From Spirochaetales bacterium (lineage in GTDB: Bacteria > Spirochaetota > Spirochaetia > DTKZ01): a DNA stretch of 12,596 nt. Of this stretch, positions 1 through 6,499 are shown in pieces. The notes beneath the pieces are model-generated. The model was not told the DNA's origin. It worked only from the letters and a program-made list of their open reading frames with translations, and searched no databases. The stretch's first letter is position 1, and each line of letters opens with the position of its first letter. Made by a program: the position numbers and the translations under genes. The stretch is from NCBI GenBank assembly GCA_017998025.1, contig JAGODW010000018.1, forward strand, positions 1-12,596, read 5' to 3'.

Positions 1-1
1 C

Positions 2-328
2 ATCGAGGTTTGTCTCACGAGTAATCTTCAAACTTCTCCCCATTTGCAGAGGGTGGAAGATCACTCACTCAAGCAGATGCTGGAGAAGAGGCTTTCCCTT
101 ACCCTTTGTACAGACAATCGGCTCGTGTCCCATACGGATGTGTGTTCTGAGTTCCGATTGGCATTAGACCATTTTTCAATAAGTCCCGGTCAATTAAAAG
201 ACATCATTGTCTACGGATTTAAGCGCTCATTCTATTACCGCCCCTATACAGAAAAAAGGGGGTACGTCCGCAAGGTGATTAATTACTACGAATCCATTGA
301 AAGAGAATTTGGGATACGATCGGAATAG
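2..328 (+). CDS. add: Adenosine deaminase, C-terminal part (5' end outside window)
   Basis: This is the 3' end of a purine salvage enzyme that hydrolyses adenosine to inosine and ammonia in the cytoplasm. The reading frame is already open at base 2, so the first in-window codons belong to the gene and the TTG at 44 is not its start. The visible 108 residues begin with IEVCLTSNLQT, the strand that follows the catalytic region in bacterial adenosine deaminases. TLCTDNRLVS follows; its Asp is the zinc ligand of the family. The C-terminal helices (YGFKRSF onwards) are also present. The second acidic residue of the animal TDD motif is Asn here, as in a known group of bacterial enzymes. The gene ends eight bases before the stop codon of the convergent lipoprotein gene, with no clear terminator between them. 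The N-terminal half and the HxH metal site are outside the window. Adenine deaminase of the same superfamily is a less likely alternative. Confidence 0.88.
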   Translation: MEVCLTSNLQTSPHLQRVEDHSLKQMLEKRLSLTLCTDNRLVSHTDVCSEFRLALDHFSISPGQLKDIIVYGFKRSFYYRPYTEKRGYVRKVINYYESIEREFGIRSE

Positions 329-336
329 ATACAGAA

Positions 337-1797
337 TTAAAGGTTCCGTGCAATCCGAAAACCGATGCTGTAACTTCTCTCATGGGGACGGAAAAACCCC
401 CGTGTAGTAAACCGAAGATCCTGGCGGGAGGTGTTCCACCCCCCTCCCCGAACGGAACGAAACTCTCCCTCGGATGGGCCCAGGGGATTTTCAGCAGAAG
501 ATTTTTCATAGTACGCTGGATCAAACCAGTCCCAGCACCATTCCCATACGTTCCCCAGGAGGTCGTACTGTCCAAAAGGGGAAACAGCCCTCACCGTTCT
601 GTACCCTCCACGGAGGCTACCATCGTAGTACCCGACGGGAGTAGTAGGGCCTCCGTTCTCCGTAACAGTTCTGTATCCTTCAAAAGGATCCCCACTTCGA
701 AAAAAGTTTGCGGCAGGAAAACGAAGTTCTTTTCCGCCGGGATAGAGGATTCCCCCTTCGCCCCGGGCTGCATACTCCCATTCCGCCTCAGTGGGAATTC
801 GATACCCCTTTGCTTCAGGAACAAGGGAAAGTGTTCCTGCCGGATCCGAAGGATCAAAGGTAAAAGCAGGTTCTATCCCCTCCATGATGGATAGATAGTA
901 GCAGAATGCCAGCGCTCCGAACCAGGAAACCCCTACCACCGGATGGGTTTCCCTTCCGGTACGAGGATGAAGCAAGCCCTCTTTAATATCAAATCCGAAC
1001 TGGAAGCCAAGGTTCAATTCTCCTGCACTCGCATACACCGCTCCTTCCTTCCCAACCAGATTTTCTCCTTCCCAGGCAGCCAGACCCGCCACAAGTAGCC
1101 GATTCATCACCTCTGCAAATTCTTTATTGGTAACCTCGAACGTTCCCAGAGCAAAGGGCACCGTAAGGGTAACGGGGTGCACCGGCTTCTCCCGGGCAAG
1201 CCCCCCCTCATATCCCATTGGAAAGATTGCGGACCTGCCTGGTTCGAGTACCGGAAGGATAGGTATACTGAATGGACGGTAAAATATTTTAAAAACCACT
1301 TCCGGCCTATCCTCATCAGAGGAGGATACGATTCCTATACGTAAAAAATACTCTTTCCCTTCCTCCAGTTCTGAGAGCTGTACAAATCCTTTAGAACTCG
1401 TTTCTTGAAACAGAACTTTATCGAGAGAGAAGTTTTCCCCCGCAGATACTTCTATTCGTACCGTACTTTCTTCTGGAAAAACCTCCCACCTTACTGTGGG
1501 CCTGGAGACTGAGAAGACAAATCCATCAGTGATCCCCCTCACCCGGATGAAACTCTTCCTGGACTGAGCCTTTGCTATCGGTTGCTCTTCCCTGGTATAC
1601 GCATCACTAGGTTCGGCAAGAGCCTTACCAGTAGGATCTTGAGGAATCTCTGTGATCATCGAAGAACTTTCTTTAGAAGTATGTTCGGATCCAGTACGTT
1701 CGGGAGATACAGGTTTTTCCGCAGGCGTCCCCTGGCATGCAAAAAGAAGAACAATGAGAAAAATTGCTATAAGAACGGAAATGGCAGATCTTTCCAT
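337..1797 (-). CDS. Lipoprotein with SUMF1/formylglycine-generating-enzyme-like domain, catalytic cysteines absent
   Basis: The 486-residue protein starts with a lipoprotein signal: MER, a hydrophobic stretch, and the lipobox LFAC with Cys21 as the lipidated residue. It is therefore probably anchored in an outer- or inner-membrane leaflet. Residues 22-80 are a polar Ser/Thr/Glu-rich linker. About 82-180 look like a beta-rich, Fn3-like domain. From about 189 to the end is a SUMF1 (FGE-sulfatase) domain with RIPTEAEWEYAARG (333-346), GNVWEWCWDW (415-424), RGGGWNTSRQDLRF (450-463) and the terminal GFRIARNL. In true formylglycine-generating enzymes the RGGS region carries the two active-site cysteines; here it reads WNTSRQDLRF with none. 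Sulfatase activation is therefore unlikely, and a binding or structural role like other cysteine-less SUMF1 domains is inferred. It is the last gene of the metG operon, nine bases behind the thioredoxin-like gene. The GGGG run lies only one base before ATG, so reinitiation after the upstream stop is plausible. Confidence 0.85.
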   Translation of the reverse strand: MERSAISVLIAIFLIVLLFACQGTPAEKPVSPERTGSEHTSKESSSMITEIPQDPTGKALAEPSDAYTREEQPIAKAQSRKSFIRVRGITDGFVFSVSRPTVRWEVFPEESTVRIEVSAGENFSLDKVLFQETSSKGFVQLSELEEGKEYFLRIGIVSSSDEDRPEVVFKIFYRPFSIPILPVLEPGRSAIFPMGYEGGLAREKPVHPVTLTVPFALGTFEVTNKEFAEVMNRLLVAGLAAWEGENLVGKEGAVYASAGELNLGFQFGFDIKEGLLHPRTGRETHPVVGVSWFGALAFCYYLSIMEGIEPAFTFDPSDPAGTLSLVPEAKGYRIPTEAEWEYAARGEGGILYPGGKELRFPAANFFRSGDPFEGYRTVTENGGPTTPVGYYDGSLRGGYRTVRAVSPFGQYDLLGNVWEWCWDWFDPAYYEKSSAENPLGPSEGEFRSVRGGGWNTSRQDLRFTTRGFFRPHERSYSIGFRIARNL

Positions 1798-1806
1798 ACC
1801 CCTGTC

Positions 1807-2124
1807 TTATACGGTAGAGAGCTGTTGAAGCCTCTGCTCCAGTTCCGGAATGTCTATATCCTCACTTCGTTTATAAACCGGCTTTCCTTGAAAAAAAAGG
1901 ATCAGGGTTGGTACCGAATATGCTAAAAACTCTCCCGCTGCCGTAGGATGACGCTCAAGATCCACAACATAGGAGGCTACTCCTCTATATTTGCGGGACA
2001 AGCGTGCTACTTTCTTGTATAGGATATTGCAGATATCCGATTCTTCCCGATAGAAAAATACCATCACAGGTTTCAGGCTGTGTATTTCCTCTTCTAAATC
2101 ATTCATAAACTCTACGTATTTCAT
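1807..2124 (-). CDS. Thioredoxin-like protein with monothiol SDIC site
   Basis: This 105-residue protein has the length and order of a single thioredoxin fold. VMVFFYREESDICNIL (20-35) aligns with the VLVDFWAEWCGPCKMI segment of thioredoxin, and YSVPTLILFF (69-78) holds the cis-proline (Pro72) loop. The redox site is altered: the CGPC positions read S29-D-I-C32, so the nucleophilic first cysteine is Ser and only the resolving-position Cys remains. The tryptophan before the site is Glu28. Ordinary dithiol disulfide reduction is not expected. Monothiol or glutathione-type chemistry, or a binding or chaperone role, is possible but unproven. There is no signal peptide, so it is cytoplasmic. It lies between the FemAB-like gene (32-base gap) and the lipoprotein gene in the same direction. 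No Shine-Dalgarno sequence precedes the ATG; instead a TATAGT box sits six bases upstream. This could mean a leaderless transcript in addition to the operon mRNA. Confidence 0.75.
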   Translation of the reverse strand: MKYVEFMNDLEEEIHSLKPVMVFFYREESDICNILYKKVARLSRKYRGVASYVVDLERHPTAAGEFLAYSVPTLILFFQGKPVYKRSEDIDIPELEQRLQQLSTV

Positions 2125-2130
2125 GACTAC

Positions 2131-2136
2131 ACTATA
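2131..2136 (-). promoter_or_regulatory. Possible -10 box directly before the thioredoxin-like gene
   Basis: Read on the minus strand, TATAGT is followed by six bases (GTAGTC) and then the ATG. The same spacing occurs at ddl. The -35 region at 18 bases (GTAGCA, overlapping the upstream gene's stop codon) is only a weak match. A real internal promoter is therefore a moderate guess. Confidence 0.3.
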
Positions 2137-2156
2137 CTAGAAAAACAGGCTTACTG

Positions 2157-3212
2157 CTACGGAAATCGCTTTCGTACGGTCTTATAAAACCATCCGCGAA
2201 GGCCTTCCGCCTTACGATACAGCAGATACATGCTTTTAGAGAAAGGATAATCCCAGCTTCCCGGGCGATGAACGATCCGACCGCCGAATCCTGTCTTGAA
2301 TCGATACAACCCATGCATCGGATGGTCTGGATCATCCCAGGGAGGAATACCGTATAGATCGTACTGAAGGGCACCCTGGGCTTTTGCCCACCGAATTCCT
2401 TCCCATTGAAGGCAGTAGGAAGCCATATAGTTCCGGTACGCATTGGAAGAAGCGCCGTAGAGATACACTCCTTGATCTTTATAAACAGCCACGATAATAC
2501 CGCTCACCAGCGTGTCTTCAACATAGGCCAGAAGCAGGCTCAACTTTGGAGCAATTCCTACATAGGTTTCTGCTAATTCGAACAGCCGCCTATAATACCC
2601 ATAGGGGTGAATTCCTATCCTGTCCCGCTGGGCAGTTTCCCTATAGAGCGAATACCACTTTTCGATATCTCCAATACCCCCGGTTCTCACTCGAACCTCT
2701 TTCCGCTCCGCTAAACGTATGTTGTATCGAGTTTTCGGTTTCATCCCCTCAAGAAGTTCCTCTTCCCCCAGGCTTAGATCCAGTAGAACTGTGTCTGGAG
2801 GCTGTACATCTATAGGGGCTTTATGGAACGAAGGGGCGGGTTTAGAGCAATTTCGTTTAGCAAAAAAGGATTCGTCCTCCCAGGGCAGATCAAAACGAAG
2901 AACCCGGCAGTAGCGGGGCAATGCCCTGTGAAGCTCTTCCGCTAGAAGTTCCAGAACCCGGGAGCGATTCCACCCAGCTTGGGCCGGGTCTTCAGGGCCA
3001 TGGGGAATGTACGCCAGATGAAACGCGGGGGCAACCTCCCGTATCTGTACATAGAGGGGAAACTCCCATTCTCGCCCTGTTTCCCGTAACCGACTACGAA
3101 AAGCGAATGGCTTCCATCCGAACCCTTCCTTGAACCGGCACCAAAACCCGCTCTGCAGCAGATTGGGACCTGCGAGAGAATCTACATCGGTTCGTTCCAG
3201 GAGTACATCCAT
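2157..3212 (-). CDS. FemAB/FemX-like aminoacyl-tRNA-dependent peptidoglycan ligase
   Basis: The 351-residue protein matches the Fem family, which moves an amino acid from an aminoacyl-tRNA to the side-chain amino group of residue 3 in the peptidoglycan precursor, at the inner face of the cytoplasmic membrane. It shows the twin-GNAT layout. The first half is about 1-150. The second starts with MKPKTRYNIRLAER (157-170), the typical helix of the family, and ends with GLYRFKTGFGG (301-311), which closes the second acetyltransferase-like fold. No long coiled-coil arm of the staphylococcal FemA type is obvious, which favours a FemX/soluble-ligase-like shape. In spirochaetes with ornithine at position 3, glycine is commonly attached to it; glycine as the donor residue is an inference here. 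The start codon overlaps the metG stop (TAATG), implying translational coupling to a tRNA synthetase. A cytoplasmic role acting on lipid II or a nucleotide precursor is likely. Confidence 0.85.
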   Translation of the reverse strand: MDVLLERTDVDSLAGPNLLQSGFWCRFKEGFGWKPFAFRSRLRETGREWEFPLYVQIREVAPAFHLAYIPHGPEDPAQAGWNRSRVLELLAEELHRALPRYCRVLRFDLPWEDESFFAKRNCSKPAPSFHKAPIDVQPPDTVLLDLSLGEEELLEGMKPKTRYNIRLAERKEVRVRTGGIGDIEKWYSLYRETAQRDRIGIHPYGYYRRLFELAETYVGIAPKLSLLLAYVEDTLVSGIIVAVYKDQGVYLYGASSNAYRNYMASYCLQWEGIRWAKAQGALQYDLYGIPPWDDPDHPMHGLYRFKTGFGGRIVHRPGSWDYPFSKSMYLLYRKAEGLRGWFYKTVRKRFP

Positions 3213-5419
3213 TACCGGACGTTCCCGTTCCTCACTCGTTCTGTTTTCAAAATCTTTCCTCCTGCCTGTAGGGGCGAAAATCCAATGTAAACCGTTTTCT
3301 CCTTCACCCGTAACGGGTAGGCAAGGAACTCATCGATAGAAATTTCCTTCAGCGGCCATTGGTTCTCCAGGGGTAAGCTCTCAAGGGAAACACCTTCAGG
3401 CAGTACCCGGGTTCCCGGAGGGGCGTCCGGAGCGAATAGGACTTCTACAACTCCCTCTTCTTCTGCAGCAAGAAGCATCCCCTGGCTCAATACACCCCTC
3501 AGTTTTGCCGGTTTAAGATTTTTCACCAGAATAATCTGTTTTCCCAACAACTCTTCCTCTTTGTAATGCGGTACCAGGCCGGAGACAATCTGAAGCTCTT
3601 CCGTTCCCGTATTGACCGTTTCTATATAGAGTTTTTCCGCCTGGGGATGCCTCTCGATTTTTACGATCTTCGCCACCTGTAGAGTTACAGAGGATACAAA
3701 CTTTTCAACCCACTCTTCTTTCGGTTTTTTTTCTATTTGTCCAGCTTCTGTTTCTGCCCGTTCCTGCCGTTCCTTCTGGCTGCCTGAAAAGCGTGAACGA
3801 AGTTCCTCAATCTGCGGATCCTCAAGACGTTTAAACAGGATTTCCGGATTCCGTACGACAGAAACCCCTTTCAATACAGAAAGATCGGAGAATCCGCTTA
3901 CTTCAGTACCCAGATACGAGGCAATCCTCTGAGAGGTTTCCGGCAGATACGGGAATAGAAGGATCGATAAATCCCGGATCAGGTAGACTAGATTCCTTAA
4001 GAGCATTTCTGCTTTCGCTGGTTCTTCATTCCGTATTTTCCAGGGTTCTCCATCCTGAAATGCTTTATTTCCAAACGAGGATAGAGCCAGGATAGAACGG
4101 AACGCTTCCCGTAGTTCTGCCCGTTCAAACTGTTGTACAATCCGCTCTTCCTGCTGTTTTACCTCTGACCAGAAAACAGGATCGTCCCCTGCCTCGGGAA
4201 CTTTCCCCGCATAGTACCGCACAAGGAATGTTAAAGTGCGATTCACTAGATTTCCCAGATTTCCAATCAATTCCGAGTTTACCTTTTCCTGGAAATCCTT
4301 CCAGGTGAAGAGATAGTCGGATGTTTCCGGTCGATTGTAAAAGATGTAGAATCGCCACACATCGGCCGGGATTCCTGTTGCCTGTGCATCCGTGCCGAAA
4401 ACACCGATCCCCTTGCTTTTAGAAAATTTACCACTTTCATAATTCAGGTATTCTGTGGAAGACATGTGGTGGAGGAGAGTCCATCGTTCCCCAGATCCAA
4501 TAAGAGAAGAAGGGAAAATCACCGTATGGAAGGGGATATTGTCTTTTCCGATAAACTGGAACAGCTCCGTGTCTTCCGGGCTTTTCCACCATTGCTCCCA
4601 GTCCTTTGTAAAGGAAGCGGTAATAGAAATATACCCGATTGGAGCATCGAACCACACATAGAACACCTTGTCTTCGAATCCCTTTTTGGGAACCGGGATT
4701 CCCCACTTCAGATCTCGAGTAATCGCCCGTTCCTTCAGACCGTCCCGGATCCAGGCTTCCGTCATTTTTACCGCATTCCGGGCCCAGAACCCCCGAACAG
4801 AGGCTTCTTTTATCCATTCTTCCAGCTTCGGCCGGATGGCCGGCAGGTTTATATATAAATGTTTAGTTTCCTTTAATTGAGGGGCCGCTCCGCAGACACC
4901 ACATCTGGGTTCAACCAACTCCGTTGGCTCCAGGAGTTTCCCACACGACTCACATTGATCTCCCCGGGCTTCGGCATACCCACAGTGAGGACAGGTACCC
5001 CTGACATACCGGTCTGCTAAAAATCGGTTACAGGCTGCACAGAAAAGCTGCTCGAGAGAATGCTCGGTAATATACCCGTTCCGATCAAGTCCGAGAAAAA
5101 TACGCTGGGTGATGGCAATATGCTCCGGAGCGGATGTCCTGCCGAACTTATCAAACGAGATATTGAACCATTGATAGATGGAACGATGTATTTCGTAGTA
5201 GCGATCGCAGAGTTCTTTCGGAGAGATTCCTTCTTCCAGAGCCCGCGTCTCTGTTGCGGTTCCGTATTCATCGGTACCGCATACATAGAGGGTCTTGTAC
5301 CCCGCTAACCGACAGTACCGGGCAAAGACATCTGCGGAAAGCACCTGAATAAGATTTCCGAGGTGGGGGATGTTATTTACATAGGGAAGGGCCGAGGTAA
5401 TAAGCCGTTTCTTTTTCAT
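3212..5419 (-). CDS. metG: Methionyl-tRNA synthetase with C-terminal tRNA-binding domain
   Basis: This enzyme charges tRNA-Met with methionine using ATP. From the start MKKKRLITSALPYVNN it is 735 residues long. The class I signatures are HLGN (19-22, the HIGH motif) and KFSKS (331-335, KMSKS type). The connective peptide has four CxxC knuckles at C127/C130, C143/C146, C156/C159 and C173/C176, consistent with a two-zinc MetRS. VWFDAPIGY (255-263) is the active-site strand, and the anticodon-binding helical domain covers about 370-510. A charged linker leads to an EMAP/Trbp111-type tRNA-binding domain (about 575-672). About 60 further residues follow. An in-frame ATG 13 codons upstream exists, but that extension would lie over the promoter, so the start at 5419 is preferred. 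There is no Shine-Dalgarno sequence, and the predicted transcription start nearly coincides with the ATG. It heads the minus-strand operon and overlaps the FemAB-like gene by one base. Confidence 0.95.
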   Translation of the reverse strand: MKKKRLITSALPYVNNIPHLGNLIQVLSADVFARYCRLAGYKTLYVCGTDEYGTATETRALEEGISPKELCDRYYEIHRSIYQWFNISFDKFGRTSAPEHIAITQRIFLGLDRNGYITEHSLEQLFCAACNRFLADRYVRGTCPHCGYAEARGDQCESCGKLLEPTELVEPRCGVCGAAPQLKETKHLYINLPAIRPKLEEWIKEASVRGFWARNAVKMTEAWIRDGLKERAITRDLKWGIPVPKKGFEDKVFYVWFDAPIGYISITASFTKDWEQWWKSPEDTELFQFIGKDNIPFHTVIFPSSLIGSGERWTLLHHMSSTEYLNYESGKFSKSKGIGVFGTDAQATGIPADVWRFYIFYNRPETSDYLFTWKDFQEKVNSELIGNLGNLVNRTLTFLVRYYAGKVPEAGDDPVFWSEVKQQEERIVQQFERAELREAFRSILALSSFGNKAFQDGEPWKIRNEEPAKAEMLLRNLVYLIRDLSILLFPYLPETSQRIASYLGTEVSGFSDLSVLKGVSVVRNPEILFKRLEDPQIEELRSRFSGSQKERQERAETEAGQIEKKPKEEWVEKFVSSVTLQVAKIVKIERHPQAEKLYIETVNTGTEELQIVSGLVPHYKEEELLGKQIILVKNLKPAKLRGVLSQGMLLAAEEEGVVEVLFAPDAPPGTRVLPEGVSLESLPLENQWPLKEISIDEFLAYPLRVKEKTVYIGFSPLQAGGKILKTERVRNGNVR

Positions 5420-5428
5420 GATTCGCTT

Positions 5429-5458
5429 ACTATAAGGAAGGGTGTAGAGGGATGTCAA
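5429..5458 (-). promoter_or_regulatory. Predicted sigma-70 promoter of metG (leaderless)
   Basis: On the minus strand TTGACA (5458-5453) is followed by an 18-base spacer and TATAGT (5434-5429). Nine bases then precede the metG ATG. A transcription start seven bases after the -10 box would leave a leader of only a few bases. The match to both hexamers is strong (six of six and five of six). Confidence 0.65.
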
Positions 5459-5472
5459 GGATACACCTTGAC
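5454..5472. repeat. Perfect 7-base inverted repeat between divergent promoters
   Basis: GTCAAGG and CCTTGAC are exact reverse complements separated by ATACA. The arms include most of the -35 elements of metG (minus) and hflK (plus). The symmetry may simply come from two back-to-back -35 hexamers extended by a shared CC. It could also serve as an operator for a dimeric regulator controlling both operons. Confidence 0.5.
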
Positions 5473-5496
5473 TTTACCTTTTGATACCAGTAGGTT
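5468..5496 (+). promoter_or_regulatory. Predicted promoter of the hflK-hflC-murE operon
   Basis: TTGACT (5468-5473), a 17-base spacer and TAGGTT (5491-5496) form a sigma-70-like promoter with a good -35 and a weak -10. The start would fall near 5503, giving a short leader that contains the ribosome binding site AGGAGG. Confidence 0.45.
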
Positions 5497-5505
5497 GAAA
5501 TACTC

Positions 5506-5511
5506 AGGAGG
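5506..5511 (+). promoter_or_regulatory. Ribosome binding site that fixes the hflK start
   Basis: AGGAGG stands four bases before ATG 5516 and is a full anti-16S match. It decides against the longer open frame that begins further upstream inside metG. Confidence 0.8.
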
Positions 5512-5515
5512 TAGT

Positions 5516-6499
5516 ATGCCAGAAAGAAACGTTACTCCACCCAAGATGCCATTTACGTTTCAGCCTCGAACGGTCATAATTATAGTGATCGTTGTAGCTC
5601 TCCTTGCGGTTATTATGGGGAGTTTTTTTATCGTCGACCAGACAGAAGAGGCGGTAGTCCTCAGGTTCGGTAAGTTTAACCGTATGGCTCAACCGGGTTT
5701 GAATTTTAAGCTGCCATTCAACATTGAAAAAAACTACAACGTTCCTACCCAGGTGATCCAGAACATGACCTTTGGGTTCCGAACAGCGAAACCCGGAGTC
5801 TCTACAGTATACGCCAACAAAGATTTCCCCGAAGAATCGATTATGCTTACCGGCGACCTTAACATTATCGAGGTAGAATGGATTATTCAGTACCGCATCT
5901 CGGATCCCAAAGCGTGGCTCTTTAACATAGAAAACCATGAAAAGACCATCCGGGACATATCCCAGTCGGTGATAAATCAGCTGGTAGGAGACCGGGGAAT
6001 CTTAGATGTGCTGGGCCCTGAACGGAACGCCATCGAAATCGAGGGTCAGGATTTAATGAATGAAATCTTTAATAGCTATAACTTCGGAATACGTGTTACC
6101 ACAGTGAAACTCCAGAATGTAGTTCCTCCCAAAGGGTCGGTTCAGGATGCATTCGAGGATGTAAACAAGTCGATTCAAGATATGAATAGACTTATTAACG
6201 AAGGGAAGGAAGCGTATAACCGGGAAATTCCCAAAGCCCGGGGAGAGGCGGACCAGATGATCCAGATCGCTCAGGGGTATGCCGCAGAACGGGTAAACCG
6301 AGCTCGGGGGGATGTGGCACGGTTTAATTCGGTTCTCACAGAATATAGAAAGGATCGAAATACAACCCGCACCCGTCTCTACTACGAAATGATCGAAGAT
6401 GTCTTTAAAAATGAAAAGAATATAGAGCTGATCGATAAAAATCTTAAAAACTTTCTCCCCTTGAAGAACTTGAGTCAACCAGAAGGAGGAGCACAATGA
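5516..6499 (+). CDS. hflK: HflK-like SPFH-domain membrane protein, regulator of FtsH
   Basis: This 327-residue protein is one half of the HflKC complex, which surrounds and modulates the FtsH membrane protease. Residues 1-18 are cytoplasmic. One membrane segment spans about 19-40, rich in Ile/Val/Leu. The SPFH (band 7) domain follows, beginning FFIVDQTEEAVVLRFGK, with GLNFKLPF and a long segment ending in VPPKGSVQDAFEDVNK (about 214-229), which is characteristic of HflK. An Arg/Glu-rich helix (about 235-300) is the expected coiled-coil wall of the cage. It is shorter than the approximately 419-residue E. coli HflK because the Gly-rich N-terminal region is missing. The start is fixed by the AGGAGG site just upstream; an open frame reaching back into metG is not used. 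The stop codon overlaps the hflC start (ATGA), so the two are translationally coupled, as expected for a stoichiometric complex. Confidence 0.92.
   Translation: MPERNVTPPKMPFTFQPRTVIIIVIVVALLAVIMGSFFIVDQTEEAVVLRFGKFNRMAQPGLNFKLPFNIEKNYNVPTQVIQNMTFGFRTAKPGVSTVYANKDFPEESIMLTGDLNIIEVEWIIQYRISDPKAWLFNIENHEKTIRDISQSVINQLVGDRGILDVLGPERNAIEIEGQDLMNEIFNSYNFGIRVTTVKLQNVVPPKGSVQDAFEDVNKSIQDMNRLINEGKEAYNREIPKARGEADQMIQIAQGYAAERVNRARGDVARFNSVLTEYRKDRNTTRTRLYYEMIEDVFKNEKNIELIDKNLKNFLPLKNLSQPEGGAQ
6483..6489 (+). promoter_or_regulatory. Ribosome binding site of hflC inside the hflK 3' end
   Basis: AAGGAGG lies six bases before the hflC ATG, within the last codons of hflK. It supports coupled but independent initiation of the partner subunit. 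Confidence 0.8.

Noticed and set aside
86..160. Asn instead of the second Asp in the adenosine deaminase TDD motif.
   Set aside because: TDN is found in many bacterial enzymes of this family, so it is not a sign of lost activity.
241..262. CCCC...GGGGG with an A-run, looking like a hairpin near the convergent gene ends.
   Set aside because: It lies inside the adenosine deaminase coding sequence, the loop is long and the stem only four to five bases, and no T-run follows on either strand in the right place.
382..894. 170-codon open frame on the plus strand opposite the lipoprotein gene.
   Set aside because: It is antisense to a well-supported gene, has no ribosome binding site and no recognisable protein motif.
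5363..5515. A longer hflK frame beginning about 50 codons upstream, inside the metG 5' end and promoter region.
   Set aside because: The AGGAGG site four bases before ATG 5516 and the SPFH family layout fix the start there; the upstream part matches no HflK N-terminus.
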